64,000 nucleotides of DNA from Photobacterium chitinilyticum (GCF_004104355.1 NZ_RJLM01000001.1:786711-850710); one strand, 5' to 3'; numbered from the stretch's first letter, positions 36,147 through 45,311 are shown. The notes: a model not told the origin generated them from the letters alone. Numbers and translations: made by a program.

Positions 36147-36175
36147 AAAAAAGGCACAAGATTGTGCCTTTTTAT
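36147..36175 (+). terminator. Rho-independent terminator after the J-domain gene
   Basis: A GGCACA / TGTGCC stem flanked by A-rich and T-rich arms (AAAAAA ... TTTTTATTT) directly after the stop codon. Confidence 0.9.
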
Positions 36176-36341
36176 TTGCTTGATCTGGTTATAGATCGCC
36201 TAGGAAGCCTTCAATTTTCGCTTTGTGTTCGGCAACCGCCATAATCCCCCATATCACTTCTTTGCGAAATGCATGGATAAATAACTGCTATCTTTAAACG
36301 TACACACTTGTGTATGCAGGTATATTGGGGGAGAGGTATCT

Positions 36342-37148
36342 ATGAGAGCGTTGTACGCCCTGAAGAGTATTATCATTGTAGTTGTTGTTTTGGTGTCGGT
36401 GTTTTCTAGTCCCTCCTTCGCAGCCCCCAGTCGCTTACAGCAAATTATTGATCGTGGAGTGCTTCGAGTCGGCACTACGGGTGATTGGAATCCAATGACC
36501 ATCCGTGATCCGGCCACGAACTTTTACAAAGGTTTTGACATAGATATCACCACCGAGCTGGCAAAAGATCTTGGTGTTACCGTTGAATATGTTGCAACTG
36601 ACTGGAAGGCGTTGGTCAGCGGTGTTGTTACCAATAAATATGATATGACAGGCAGTGCGGCTTTAAATATGAAGCGAGCACGAGTAGCGGGATATAGTCA
36701 GCCTTATTTTAATTTGGCCTTTGTACCGGTTATTCAAAAACAGAACTTCAAACGATTTCGTAAGTGGAGTGATTTTAATTCCAGCACTGTCACTATCACA
36801 TCGGCCAAGGGGACGGTTCAGGAATCGATGGTAAAAGAGCTGTTTCCCAACGCCCGCCATAATGTTATTCAGGCCCCGGTTCGTGGTTATCAGCAATTGC
36901 TGGCCAATAAGTCGACGGTGATTGTGACATCGAATATTGAAGCTGCCACCATAACGAATCGATTTCCCCAGCTTACGGTTGCCAAAGTGAAAGGCATGCG
37001 ACGTCCGACACCTGTGGCCATGTTACTCCCAAAGGAAGATCAGATTTGGATTAACTACATTAATCATTGGATTGAGTTAAAGAAAACTCAGGGCTTTTTT
37101 GATCGTATTGCCAGAAAGTGGGGGCTGGTTAAGCTTGATATCCGCTAA
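36342..37148 (+). CDS. Periplasmic solute-binding protein, cyclohexadienyl dehydratase-like
   Basis: A 268-residue exported protein: signal peptide to about residue 28 (VLVSVFSSPSFAAPS), then a family-3 periplasmic-binding fold. GVLRVGTTGDWNPMTIRDP and YKGFDIDITTELAKDLGV resemble the PheC (cyclohexadienyl/arogenate dehydratase) branch, which turned a binding protein into a prephenate/arogenate dehydratase. The rest (GSAALNMKRARVAGYSQPYF) fits too. There is no ABC permease next to it, which favours an enzyme or orphan sensor over a transporter component. The ATG at 36342 has GGGGGAGAGG upstream. Confidence 0.8.
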   Translation: MRALYALKSIIIVVVVLVSVFSSPSFAAPSRLQQIIDRGVLRVGTTGDWNPMTIRDPATNFYKGFDIDITTELAKDLGVTVEYVATDWKALVSGVVTNKYDMTGSAALNMKRARVAGYSQPYFNLAFVPVIQKQNFKRFRKWSDFNSSTVTITSAKGTVQESMVKELFPNARHNVIQAPVRGYQQLLANKSTVIVTSNIEAATITNRFPQLTVAKVKGMRRPTPVAMLLPKEDQIWINYINHWIELKKTQGFFDRIARKWGLVKLDIR

Positions 37149-37322
37149 TTGATAGCGCTAGATTGTTATTGAAACGATTGCTTATTGTAATAGATAGTGT
37201 TTGGTGAGTTACACAGTTGAACATGTGTAATAAAAATGACATGGTGGTTTGATAGGTTTCAGGGAAGATCAAAAGCTTGAAATCAAAATATAGCTTTTGA
37301 ATTCATTAACATAAGGAGCAGT

Positions 37323-37925
37323 ATGGACTTATCAGCCTATCAAGGACTAATCTTCGACATGGACGGTACATTGATAGATTCAATGCCAGCCCATGTACAG
37401 GCATGGAAGAAAACATGCGAGTTATATGAGATTCCGTTCGATGAAAAGTGGTTTTATAGCTTAGGTGGTATGCCTACCATCAAGACGGCGCAGGCGATTA
37501 ACCATCGCTACCATCAGAATTTAGATACCAAGCGTTTGGCCAACACTAAAAGTGAGTTCTTTGAGACGTTGGACTTCAAAGGCGGTGTGATCCCCTCAAC
37601 ATATCAAATTCTTGTCGATAACAAACCGTCAAAGAAAATTGCAGTCGGTACCGGGTGTCGCCAGATGAATGCGTTGCCGTTACTTGATGAAGCGAGAATT
37701 TTACCATTGCTTGATGCACTGGTTACAGCCGACGATGTCGATAATCACAAACCCAACCCAGATACATTCCTTCAGGCCGCGATGCGGATTGGGCTGGAGC
37801 CACAGCACTGTTTGGTATTTGAAGATACGGAGTTGGGAAAAACGGCCGCACTGGCCGCCGGAATGGATTGTGTGCTGGTGGTTGATGGCGAGATCACAAC
37901 TTTAACGAAAGCGAATAATCACTAA
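37323..37925 (+). CDS. yqaB: YqaB-like HAD phosphatase
   Basis: A 200-residue HAD phosphatase of the beta-phosphoglucomutase-like group. In E. coli YqaB dephosphorylates fructose-1-phosphate and 6-phosphogluconate. All motifs are intact: LIFDMDGTLIDSMPAHVQAW (motif I), AVGTGCRQMN (II), the lysine in NHKPNPDTFLQAA (III) and CLVFEDTELGKTAALAAGMD (IV). AAGGAGC precedes the ATG. It is likely a housekeeping detoxifying phosphatase. Confidence 0.92.
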   Translation: MDLSAYQGLIFDMDGTLIDSMPAHVQAWKKTCELYEIPFDEKWFYSLGGMPTIKTAQAINHRYHQNLDTKRLANTKSEFFETLDFKGGVIPSTYQILVDNKPSKKIAVGTGCRQMNALPLLDEARILPLLDALVTADDVDNHKPNPDTFLQAAMRIGLEPQHCLVFEDTELGKTAALAAGMDCVLVVDGEITTLTKANNH

Positions 37926-37971
37926 AAGAATCAGATTACACCTGTGTGTAGAAAGGGTATTCTTCCTTGCA

Positions 37972-38481
37972 TTGAATGAATACCCTGATGGCAACATGAA
38001 GAAATCTGCAGCAGAACTGGAACAAGTACACTCCGCAAAAAAGCATTCCAAGCAAAGCCTAAGCTCGAAAGAGCAATATCCTATTTCGGAGACCCGATTT
38101 TGGATCCAGCGCTTAAGTAAAACAGGGGTTAGAGCCCTGCATATTTTGGGTATTTCAGGCTCTGCTGGCGGTATCCTGTATGGGGTAGAGCGTGAGTTAT
38201 GGCTCAACTGGTGGATTTTGGCAATGGTTACAGGTGTTATTTTGATGACACTGGAAATCAGTCGATCAAAGCTATGGCTGATTCAGCTTAAAGGTGTGCT
38301 CACTCTTGTTAAGCTGACGTTGCTAGGCTCGTTCTTTATTATTCCCCAACATAAACCGATGTTGTTTATCACAATCTTATTGATGTCGGTGTTGATTGCT
38401 CATGGGCCTGCGGGTTTACGGCATTACTCTATCTGGCATCGTCGTCGCATTGATGAGAAACCGCGCAAGAAAAAACGGTGA
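37972..38481 (+). CDS. Four-helix membrane protein of unknown function
   Basis: A 169-residue protein with a long charged N terminus (about 50 residues). About four hydrophobic segments follow (ALHILGISGSAGGILYG; WWILAMVTGVILMTLEI; a pair around LTLVKLTLLGSFFII and MLFITILLMSVLI). The C-terminal tail is basic (HRRRIDEKPRKKKR). I do not recognise the family. It follows yqaB by 47 bases. The start could also be the ATG at 37996, and neither has a strong ribosome binding site. Confidence 0.65.
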   Translation: MNEYPDGNMKKSAAELEQVHSAKKHSKQSLSSKEQYPISETRFWIQRLSKTGVRALHILGISGSAGGILYGVERELWLNWWILAMVTGVILMTLEISRSKLWLIQLKGVLTLVKLTLLGSFFIIPQHKPMLFITILLMSVLIAHGPAGLRHYSIWHRRRIDEKPRKKKR

Positions 38482-38612
38482 ATGGAAGTTCTTCGAAGTA
38501 TATCGACAAAGTAAGCATTATCACTCTCTGAAGTGTATTGCAGTTAGTGCTATAATTCAGCATAATATTGCTATTACAGTGATAATAAAACTTTATTTGT
38601 CAAGGATTTCCT

Positions 38613-38942
38613 TTGAAACCATTACTGAGCATTATTTTACTACCATTGCTTCTTGCTGGCTGTTCACAATCAGTGGACGAGCGTGCCGATGAATATGTTG
38701 ATTTGAGCTTCACGTTGTGTGGCGCCAAAGTAAAAACATACTCTCAGGGCGATGATGGCAAGATTAGGGTAATTTGTGACAATGACAGTTATTTCCTGGT
38801 GAAGGACAAAGAAACATTAGCCTATATGAACGAGTTAAACGGTGCATATTGCTATGGCAAAGGTTTCTCTGTATTTAACGAGCGCAGTAACTACTACACA
38901 TTTACCTGCAAGGATGAGAAAAGCTTTAATATCCCTAAATAG
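38613..38942 (+). CDS. Small cysteine-containing lipoprotein
   Basis: A 109-residue lipoprotein with a TTG start at 38613 behind AAGGATTT. The signal peptide MKPLLSIILLPLLLAGCSQS has a lipobox with the lipidated cysteine at position 17. The mature part carries four further cysteines in a short soluble domain (LCGAKVKTYSQGDDGKIRVI, YCYGKGFSVFNE, TFTCKDEKS). They could form two disulfides in the periplasm. No family was recognised. A terminator follows. Confidence 0.75.
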   Translation: MKPLLSIILLPLLLAGCSQSVDERADEYVDLSFTLCGAKVKTYSQGDDGKIRVICDNDSYFLVKDKETLAYMNELNGAYCYGKGFSVFNERSNYYTFTCKDEKSFNIPK

Positions 38943-38986
38943 GTAACATTGGGACTGCTTACTTGTCGCTTCAAAATGAATTAAAT

Positions 38987-39023
38987 CGCCCTGTTTGTCA
39001 GTGTAAACAAACAGGGCGTTTTT
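38987..39023 (+). terminator. Rho-independent terminator after the small lipoprotein gene
   Basis: A perfect 12-bp stem CGCCCTGTTTGT / ACAAACAGGGCG with an eight-base loop and five T residues. It also lies just beyond the stop of the convergent WYL gene. Confidence 0.93.
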
Positions 39024-39076
39024 GATCGAAACATCCAACGTAAACCCTTGCATTACTCCGGTCTGCTCAATTGAAC

Positions 39077-39991
39077 TCAATTAACTTCATAGCCCGGTGC
39101 CAGCTGGGCACTATTGACTTGATAGAGCGCCTGCGGGTTGGCCAATGCCAGTTGGTAACCGACACATTTGTGCAAGTGCCTTTCTTTGCTGCAATCGACT
39201 TCCCATTTGCGCAATAGATAGCCTGCAAGTGCAGCTCGGGCTTCGATGACTTTTTTGCCGCCTTTCATCTCGTAATCAAGCTCAATCGCCTCTGGATTCT
39301 CTTGATGAGGGTGGGGGATCAGCTCAAGTTCAATAAATTTTTGCCACTGGCGATCTTCGCCCGCTTGCTCATGGCTGCTTGGGGAATCGTCGAGAATACG
39401 CGCTGAAACGGCTCGGTTACAGATAACATCCATAAACCGTGCATTCTTGCGATCAAAGGAACGCACATGCCAGCGGTTCCCCGAATCTACCAAGCTGTGT
39501 GGCACGATTTCACGGGTACCTTTTCCGCTAGAGGTTGATATGTACTCCACCTCGACCGCTTTGTTTCGATAAATCCCTTCGCACAGTACCGCCATAATGG
39601 CCGTTTTCGGAATGGTAAGCGGTTCCGGTGATTCGCAGCTGATTGGAAACTCCTGGAAACCTGAAAAGCCATCACCATAACCAAGTGATACAGTGGCGAG
39701 TGTTTTTTTCAGGTCCAGATTAAACAACGGCTTGAATGCCGGCTGCTTGTAATATTTCTTCGAACGCATGTCCAGCTTTAGGTTGTCTGGTGCAATCTCT
39801 TTGTATAAAGCAAAGTCTCGTGTGGTTGCCGCGTGTCCGACAGCAAAGCGATCAATCAAATCTTTGCGGGTTAGCTCACCCAGGAAATAGAGTGCAAAGT
39901 CGATGAAAGCAAGCCGTTCGCGCTGGGCCGAACCGATAGCGTCCAGCTTCTTTGTTATATCCGCAATGTGATCGTTTTGATGTAAAGACAT
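39077..39991 (-). CDS. WYL-domain transcriptional regulator
   Basis: A 304-residue regulator with a wHTH-like N terminus (about 20-80, FALYFLGELTRKDLIDRFAV) and a WYL domain (about 130-200, IYRNKAVEVEYISTSSGKGT and HVRSFDRKNARFMDVICNR). A C-terminal WCX-type dimer region follows. The architecture is like the BrxR/CapW repressors found beside BREX, CBASS and other anti-phage systems. Here it is divergent from a cysteine-rich unknown gene and a methyltransferase-HNH fusion gene. It may be their repressor; the region between holds inverted repeats. Confidence 0.85.
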   Translation of the reverse strand: MSLHQNDHIADITKKLDAIGSAQRERLAFIDFALYFLGELTRKDLIDRFAVGHAATTRDFALYKEIAPDNLKLDMRSKKYYKQPAFKPLFNLDLKKTLATVSLGYGDGFSGFQEFPISCESPEPLTIPKTAIMAVLCEGIYRNKAVEVEYISTSSGKGTREIVPHSLVDSGNRWHVRSFDRKNARFMDVICNRAVSARILDDSPSSHEQAGEDRQWQKFIELELIPHPHQENPEAIELDYEMKGGKKVIEARAALAGYLLRKWEVDCSKERHLHKCVGYQLALANPQALYQVNSAQLAPGYEVN

Positions 39992-40479
39992 GGTTATTTA
40001 TCCAGTATTCCATATGCAGACTAATATATCGCGAAAATAAGTAGAAGCAAGACCTGAAACCACCATTCATCATTTTTCTTAGGTGATGATGAACGCGAAT
40101 TTTCTAATTTGTGCAGATTATCAAATGCTTATAATTTCTCCTTGATGTATGGCTGCATAGATATTCAAATCAACGGCAGTTCAAATTGGGTGCTTTACAT
40201 ACTCACAATCAGTAGATATTATGCAGCGACTCTTTGTGAGTTCAGTTGCATTGTGAGCGTACAGGTCGTGTCGTCAGTTGGATAATCGCAGTCGATGCCG
40301 TCGAAGTATTTGAGATAAAAGTCAGATGAGTAGTGAAATACTGCTGTAAATATGGAAAATGTGCTGGCGAATGAGATTCATTGCTGTACGACGTAAACAA
40401 ACAGTGTGATATGTAGACAATTGCCTTTATACCATAGAGATGGTTATTGAGGGCGCGGTAGATTAGGTAGTGGTAGAAA
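39992..40479. promoter_or_regulatory. Divergent regulatory region of the WYL/MTase-HNH locus
   Basis: About 490 bases without a supported gene. Two features stand out: an inverted repeat TTCATCA ... TGATGAA at 40066-40093, and ACTCACAA (40201-40208) opposed to TTGTGAGT (40234-40241), with a third copy TTGTGAGC at 40251. They are candidate operators for the WYL regulator. Confidence 0.45.
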
Positions 40480-40989
40480 GTGACGTTTTCAAAAAAACAG
40501 CTGGCGCGGGCGTATGACGTGTTGATTCAGGGAGTCGTGTGCCTTGATGACAATTTGCGACAGGGCGTATTGGTTTATATTGAAAGCCTGTTGCTAGAGC
40601 AGGGTATTCAACGAGACAAATATCTGTCGCTTGAGGATCTTCACAGCCATTACCCTTATGTTTGTATGGGCTCCTACATGCCTATCGACTTTTTCAACGC
40701 TGACAACCTAGGTTTAATTACGGCCTGCAATGATGAAAACTTCAAGCCTATTAGTCTGAAGGTCTGTACTGTTCTCCAAGGTGGTCATAAACCCGTTCAT
40801 CGCTGGCACACGGTTGGCACATATCGATGTGATGATATTATTAGTGCTATCCACGTACTACTGGAAACCCTCAGCAACGGAGCCTATTTCAACCCGTGTA
40901 AAACCTGTAACACGATTCGACCTGCAGGCTATCTTGATGACGAGCAGGTATGTGGTTGCTGTCATGATGGTTTGCTGGGTGTGGCGTAG
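40480..40989 (+). CDS. Cysteine-rich protein of unknown function
   Basis: A 169-residue protein starting at GTG (40480). The N-terminal half is helical (KKQLARAYDVLIQGVVCLDD, then IESLLLEQGIQ). The C terminus has a CxxC (C140/C143) and a CxCC (C158/C160/C161) in a PCKTCNTIRPAG and QVCGCCHDG context, a likely zinc knuckle. It lies between the WYL regulator and the MTase-HNH gene and may belong to that locus. No family was recognised and no signal peptide is present. Confidence 0.7.
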   Translation: MTFSKKQLARAYDVLIQGVVCLDDNLRQGVLVYIESLLLEQGIQRDKYLSLEDLHSHYPYVCMGSYMPIDFFNADNLGLITACNDENFKPISLKVCTVLQGGHKPVHRWHTVGTYRCDDIISAIHVLLETLSNGAYFNPCKTCNTIRPAGYLDDEQVCGCCHDGLLGVA

Positions 40990-41151
40990 GTTACTCTCAA
41001 GTTGTATTTATATCCCATCTGTCATCTTCCTCTGTTTATACAGCGGCAGGGCTAAAGTGTGCGCTTGTTAAAGCTCTCTCTATCTCTTTGATGCAATTAA
41101 TAATTATTGGGATTAAAATGAGCGCCATTGCATAAAGTAAGCGTACTTGCT

Positions 41152-42861
41152 GTGAACAAAAATATTGACTTTTACCATCAAAATGCCTCAAGCCTTGCTG
41201 ATAGTTATCAGCAGCTTTCCTTTGAAGATGTCCACGCAAACTGGAAGCCATATTGGCCAGTGGCGGGTGATGGACAGCCACCTGTTCGTGTTTTGGATGT
41301 GGGAGCCGGTTCTGGCCGTGATGCTAGATGGTTTGCCAAGTGCGGTTGCGAGGTCTTTGCAATTGAACCTGCTAAATCCTTGAGTCTTTTAGGTCGTAAG
41401 TATACAGACGCTCTAGAGGTGACTTGGCTGGATGATGTTCTTCCTGAGTTGAAGAAAGTGACTGATTTGGGGATGCGTTTTGATTTGATTCTTGTGTCTG
41501 CGGTCTGGATGCATTTAGCGATATCTAAGCGTAAACGAGCATTCCGAAAGTTGGCTAATTTACTGGCTGCAAATGGAAAATTAGTTATCTCACTGCGTCA
41601 TGGCGATTTTGATGATGGCCGCACAACCCATGGTGTTTCTGTTGAGGAACTTGAGAAGCTTGCGACAGAACATGCGTTACATGTTTGCTACAAAAGTGAA
41701 CTTAGTAAAGATGCAATGGGGCGAGACGATGTCCAGTGGCAAACAATAGTTTTCAACCTGCCGGATGATGGTTCGGGAGATTTAACGAAAGTTCGCCATA
41801 TCATTGTCAATGACAGTAAATCTGCGACCTACAAATTAGCGCTACTGCGAACTTTGCTGCGAATTGCTGACGCCCATCCCGGTGCTGTGTTGGATAGAAC
41901 AGACGGTAAGATAGCTATTCCACTTGGTCTTGTCGGACTATATTGGATTCGTCAGTTTAAGCGTTTAATTGATATTGGTGATATTCAACAGAATTCCAAT
42001 CCTAATTTGGGACTTGGTTTTGTCAAGCCTAACGGTTGGCGCAAGCTTAAACATCTGGGGGCAGATGACTTGTCCGTTGGTTCTTTATTTACCGGTGAAG
42101 ACGCAATTGTTTTGCAGGAAACACTTAAGGACACGTTAGATACCATTATTCAAAATCCGATAAAGTTTACTTATATTGGGAATAAAGATAATCGTATATT
42201 TGGCGTTGCTCGTAAAACTAAACGAAAGCAATCATCTTTGCTACTCGATTCAGCGTTTCTTGCGAGTTATGGTGAGTTGGTTCTGGATGAGAGCTTATGG
42301 GATTGCTTCCGGCTATACCACTCATGGATTGAGCCATTGGTAGTTAATCAATGGATTAGGGAGATGCAAAGCTACAGTCGAAATGTGGAGCGAAATATTT
42401 CGTTAGAGACTTACCATGACTGCTTGATTTGGATAGATAAAGATCATGATACTCGTGAGGTGCGAAAAAAAGTAGATGTCCTGCGCCAGTGTGGCACTGA
42501 AATACACAGTGTCTGGAGTGGGAAAAAATTGCGCAATCAATATCATGTGGATCATTGCCTGCCGTTCGCATACTGGCCAAATAATGATCGATGGAACTTG
42601 TTACCAACCACGACTAACGAAAACCAGGAAAAGAAAGACAGGCTACCGACATCCAAACGTCTTCATGATTCAAGGGAGTTGATTTTGGACTGGTGGCAAA
42701 CTGCCTGGCAAAGCGATCAAGAGCAAACCCGCTTTTTCGATGAGGCTGTATTATCATTGCCAAACCTTCCGCCACAATGTCGAAACTTTGATGATGTTTT
42801 TGATGCAATGGGATTGCAAGTCAAAGGAGTGAAGAGTCGATTGCTGGTGAGGGAGTGGTGA
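41152..42861 (+). CDS. SAM methyltransferase-HNH endonuclease fusion
   Basis: A protein of about 569 residues. The N-terminal third is a class I SAM-dependent methyltransferase (VRVLDVGAGSGRDARWFAKC; the acidic residue after strand 2 is E80 in FAIEP). This resembles small-molecule methyltransferases, not the DNA-methylase NPPY/PCQ types. A middle region (about 220-400) is of unknown fold. The C terminus is an HNH nuclease: HVDH (473-476), N490 in RWNLLP, N499 and K502 in NENQEKKDRLP (numbering from TTG 41128). The start is uncertain: GTG 41152 gives the best N terminus, TTG 41128 is also open, and no clear ribosome binding site is visible. Context suggests phage or plasmid defence; this is inferred. 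Confidence 0.82.
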   Translation: MNKNIDFYHQNASSLADSYQQLSFEDVHANWKPYWPVAGDGQPPVRVLDVGAGSGRDARWFAKCGCEVFAIEPAKSLSLLGRKYTDALEVTWLDDVLPELKKVTDLGMRFDLILVSAVWMHLAISKRKRAFRKLANLLAANGKLVISLRHGDFDDGRTTHGVSVEELEKLATEHALHVCYKSELSKDAMGRDDVQWQTIVFNLPDDGSGDLTKVRHIIVNDSKSATYKLALLRTLLRIADAHPGAVLDRTDGKIAIPLGLVGLYWIRQFKRLIDIGDIQQNSNPNLGLGFVKPNGWRKLKHLGADDLSVGSLFTGEDAIVLQETLKDTLDTIIQNPIKFTYIGNKDNRIFGVARKTKRKQSSLLLDSAFLASYGELVLDESLWDCFRLYHSWIEPLVVNQWIREMQSYSRNVERNISLETYHDCLIWIDKDHDTREVRKKVDVLRQCGTEIHSVWSGKKLRNQYHVDHCLPFAYWPNNDRWNLLPTTTNENQEKKDRLPTSKRLHDSRELILDWWQTAWQSDQEQTRFFDEAVLSLPNLPPQCRNFDDVFDAMGLQVKGVKSRLLVREW

Positions 42862-42933
42862 TTTAGCAAAGAGCCTTCACCCTCCCGAGCAAGTGTTTTT
42901 GTTCAAACCTTACAGCGGTTATATGTTAAACGC

Positions 42934-43329
42934 CTATCGGCGGCGAGGGTGCTTGTGTGATGATCTTGCTTTATAGGCAGATGCCGCTTTTGCCTGAGAA
43001 AGCAGAATAGATTCAACGGTCAGCTCCATTGGCTCCCGTGGCACAATACCGACAGCGAAAGTGCGTTTACGAGGGGGTAATTCTAGCTCTTCTTCGCTAG
43101 GCTTTGGCATACGCTTGAAACGGGACAAATAAAACGTTTCTAGTTTTTCTCGGGCCCACTCTGTTTTGCGAAGAAACTTAAGGCTGCCTGCAATGCTAGG
43201 GTTCGTATGAAAACAGTTTAAACGCAATGCAGTATCGAGTATCTCCCAGCCGTAAAAATCGACAAGCTCGGTCAGTAACGTTTCTAGCTTAAGGCCGTGT
43301 AGCGGGTTATTTTGTTGTTCTTCTAGCAT
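42934..43329 (-). CDS. VF530-family DNA-binding protein
   Basis: A 131-residue protein. The first 75 residues match the VF530 family named after a Vibrio fischeri protein: [36 protein letters not shown] and [19 protein letters not shown]. The family is small and helical and reported to bind DNA. Here it is longer than the core, with a basic tail ending SSHKHPRRR. It converges on the MTase-HNH gene. It is a conserved Vibrionaceae gene and probably not part of the defence-like locus. Confidence 0.9.
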   Translation of the reverse strand: MLEEQQNNPLHGLKLETLLTELVDFYGWEILDTALRLNCFHTNPSIAGSLKFLRKTEWAREKLETFYLSRFKRMPKPSEEELELPPRKRTFAVGIVPREPMELTVESILLSQAKAASAYKARSSHKHPRRR

Positions 43330-43426
43330 TGCTATTCCTAAAACAGGTGCATGTGGCGGGATCAGCGCACATTATACTGTCTACTCATGCCAAATAGATA
43401 GTGCTGTTGGAAAGGTATAGCGAGCC

Positions 43427-43624
43427 TTATATATACTTATATGTTGCCTCAAGCTGCTGCTGTGCGATTTCCAGCCGTGTCAGCAAGAACGAGGCATCGT
43501 CTATTCTGTTGTGGCTTATGGCCTTACGGACTCTGGTTTGGTAGTTTCTAACCCGGCTGAGACATTGCTGCCGTAAGAAAGCATCTCTGAGTCCGCTTGC
43601 TTGATCCTCTAGTACTTGAGCCAT
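43427..43624 (-). CDS. 65-residue protein of unknown function
   Basis: A short, arginine- and glutamine-rich helical protein (RVRNYQTRVRKAISHNRIDD) with a good GAGGT ribosome binding site before its ATG. It lies about 100 bases upstream of the VF530-like gene and on the same strand. No family recognised. Confidence 0.6.
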   Translation of the reverse strand: MAQVLEDQASGLRDAFLRQQCLSRVRNYQTRVRKAISHNRIDDASFLLTRLEIAQQQLEATYKYI

Positions 43625-43994
43625 AGTTACCTCGCCGATTAACGTTGATAAAGATGCATAGTGATATCTGTCTATGAGGATAGTTAATCATTTTTTGAGG
43701 CGGTGAATTTCAGGGGAATGTCAAAACTGCCCGATTTCTATGGAAAAAGATGTAATTTGCACATCGTATATTGATGCACCTTGGTAAGGTGATGGTTGCG
43801 ATCGTCATAATGCATAGTAAGAGTGGGGTGTTTTCAGATGTAATATAGCCATTGTTTACGTGTGGTTATGTAAACAAGCGTAAACTTGTTTGAAGCTAAG
43901 TAAAGTCGCTTTTATAACGCTGGAGAGCGAATATCATGTATTTCATAGGTACAGGTTATGACTGTTTTTCACTTTACTATTAGAAGCTACCGCT
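43625..43994. promoter_or_regulatory. Upstream region of the ferric-reductase-like gene
   Basis: About 370 bases without a gene. It contains CACCTT ... AAGGTG (43777-43791) and two overlapping repeats: GTTTAC (43854) facing GTAAAC (43870), and AAACAAG / CTTGTTT (43872-43891). These are candidate operators just upstream of the reductase gene. Confidence 0.4.
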
Positions 43995-45308
43995 ATGTTG
44001 AAATTTACACTGATACTCGTATTGCTATGGTCCCCAGCCCTGTTGATGGGCTATGACGAAATGGGTGACTTCTTTTTTTGGCGTCATCAGCTAACTATGT
44101 TGACGGGCATAATTGGACTTGGGTATATGAGCTTTGCCGTACTGATCGCTGCAAGGTTTAGCTGGGTTGAGAGCCGGTTGAATGGGTTAGATAAAGGTTA
44201 TGCGTTGCATAAAAACCTCGGTATAGGTGCGACGGTGGTTTTAGTTTTGCACTGGCTATGTGTACAAAGTGCAAAGTGGCTTGTACAAGCGGGGCTGCTA
44301 GCCAGGCCCAACGGAAGCAGACCTGCAATTGAAGGGGTTAACTGGCACCATATTGCCAGTGAGATAGGAGAGATTACTTTCTATATCTTCTTACTCTTTA
44401 GCGTCATTAGCTTGGTACAGGCCATTAGCTATAAGAAGTTCAAATTCACGCATAAAATAGGTGGCTTGCTGGTTATTGCCGGTGTTATCCATACTGTCTT
44501 ATTACTTGATTGGAATAGCCAGTCAATATTGATGAATATTGCCATTGCTGGTGTTTCTGTTGTCGGTATTTGGTGCAGCTACTTGTCGTTAACTGGGAAA
44601 ATTGGCGCCAGTAATAAATCCACGGGAGAGGTGGTGTCGGCTGAGCGATTTAAAGCCGGTACAGAAAGTAATAGCGTCATTCGGGTTGGTATTAAATTAG
44701 ATTCAACAATTCATTATAAAGAAGGCCAGTTCGCCTATTTGAACTTTCATGATGGAGAAGCCCCGCATCCTTTCTCAATTTTAGACTACGATGAGGAAAC
44801 ACAGTTTATCGAGTTTGGTATTAAAGATTTAGGCGATTATACCCATCAAATGGTTAATCAATTAACGGTTGGTCAAAGTGTGACTGTTGAAGGTGGGTAT
44901 GGGTATTTCCAGATACCGCAGCAAGCAATGCAAGTTTGGGTTGGGGCAGGGATAGGTATTGTTCCATTTATTTCCAGGTTGTATTGGCTAGAGCGAAAAG
45001 CCAGCAAGGAAAATCTTAAGTATAAAAAAATCCACCTCTTCTATTGTGTCAACTCGAGGAAGGAAGCGTTCTTTGAAAAGGAAATCCTCGCTATTTTAGG
45101 ACAATTAGATTGCATTGAACTTGAAGTTCTCGATGCTGATAAAGGGGAGTTCCTAAGTGCAGAGCAGATAGTTAGCACAACAAGCAGCAAAGAGTTTGAT
45201 GTCAGTTTTTGTGGGCCAGCAGCATTTGGTGATTCTTTGCGTACGGATTTAGCCTCTGTAGGTATAGGTAGCGAGCGCTTTCATACCGAAATATTCAAAA
45301 TGAGATAA
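43995..45308 (+). CDS. Ferric-reductase-like transmembrane flavocytochrome
   Basis: A 437-residue NOX/FRE-type protein. Five or six membrane helices (1-200) contain histidines in pairs (ALHKNLGIG, VLHWLC, FTHKIGG, VIHTV) for heme binding. They are followed by an FAD-binding domain (HPFSILDYD) and an NAD(P)H-binding domain (WVGAGIGIVPFISRLYWLE, DVSFCGPAAFG), ending with the aromatic-containing tail HTEIFKM. It passes electrons from NAD(P)H through FAD and heme across the inner membrane. The acceptor could be ferric iron or oxygen. It is a single gene with a hairpin after it. Confidence 0.88.
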   Translation: MLKFTLILVLLWSPALLMGYDEMGDFFFWRHQLTMLTGIIGLGYMSFAVLIAARFSWVESRLNGLDKGYALHKNLGIGATVVLVLHWLCVQSAKWLVQAGLLARPNGSRPAIEGVNWHHIASEIGEITFYIFLLFSVISLVQAISYKKFKFTHKIGGLLVIAGVIHTVLLLDWNSQSILMNIAIAGVSVVGIWCSYLSLTGKIGASNKSTGEVVSAERFKAGTESNSVIRVGIKLDSTIHYKEGQFAYLNFHDGEAPHPFSILDYDEETQFIEFGIKDLGDYTHQMVNQLTVGQSVTVEGGYGYFQIPQQAMQVWVGAGIGIVPFISRLYWLERKASKENLKYKKIHLFYCVNSRKEAFFEKEILAILGQLDCIELEVLDADKGEFLSAEQIVSTTSSKEFDVSFCGPAAFGDSLRTDLASVGIGSERFHTEIFKMR

Positions 45309-45311
45309 CGT

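Noticed and set aside
36187-36260. Short minus-strand text ending GIMAVAEHKAKIEGFLGDL before a stop
   Set aside because: It reads like the C terminus of a protein, but a stop lies 30-40 codons upstream at most and no start with a ribosome binding site was found. It may be a gene relic; not strong enough to annotate.
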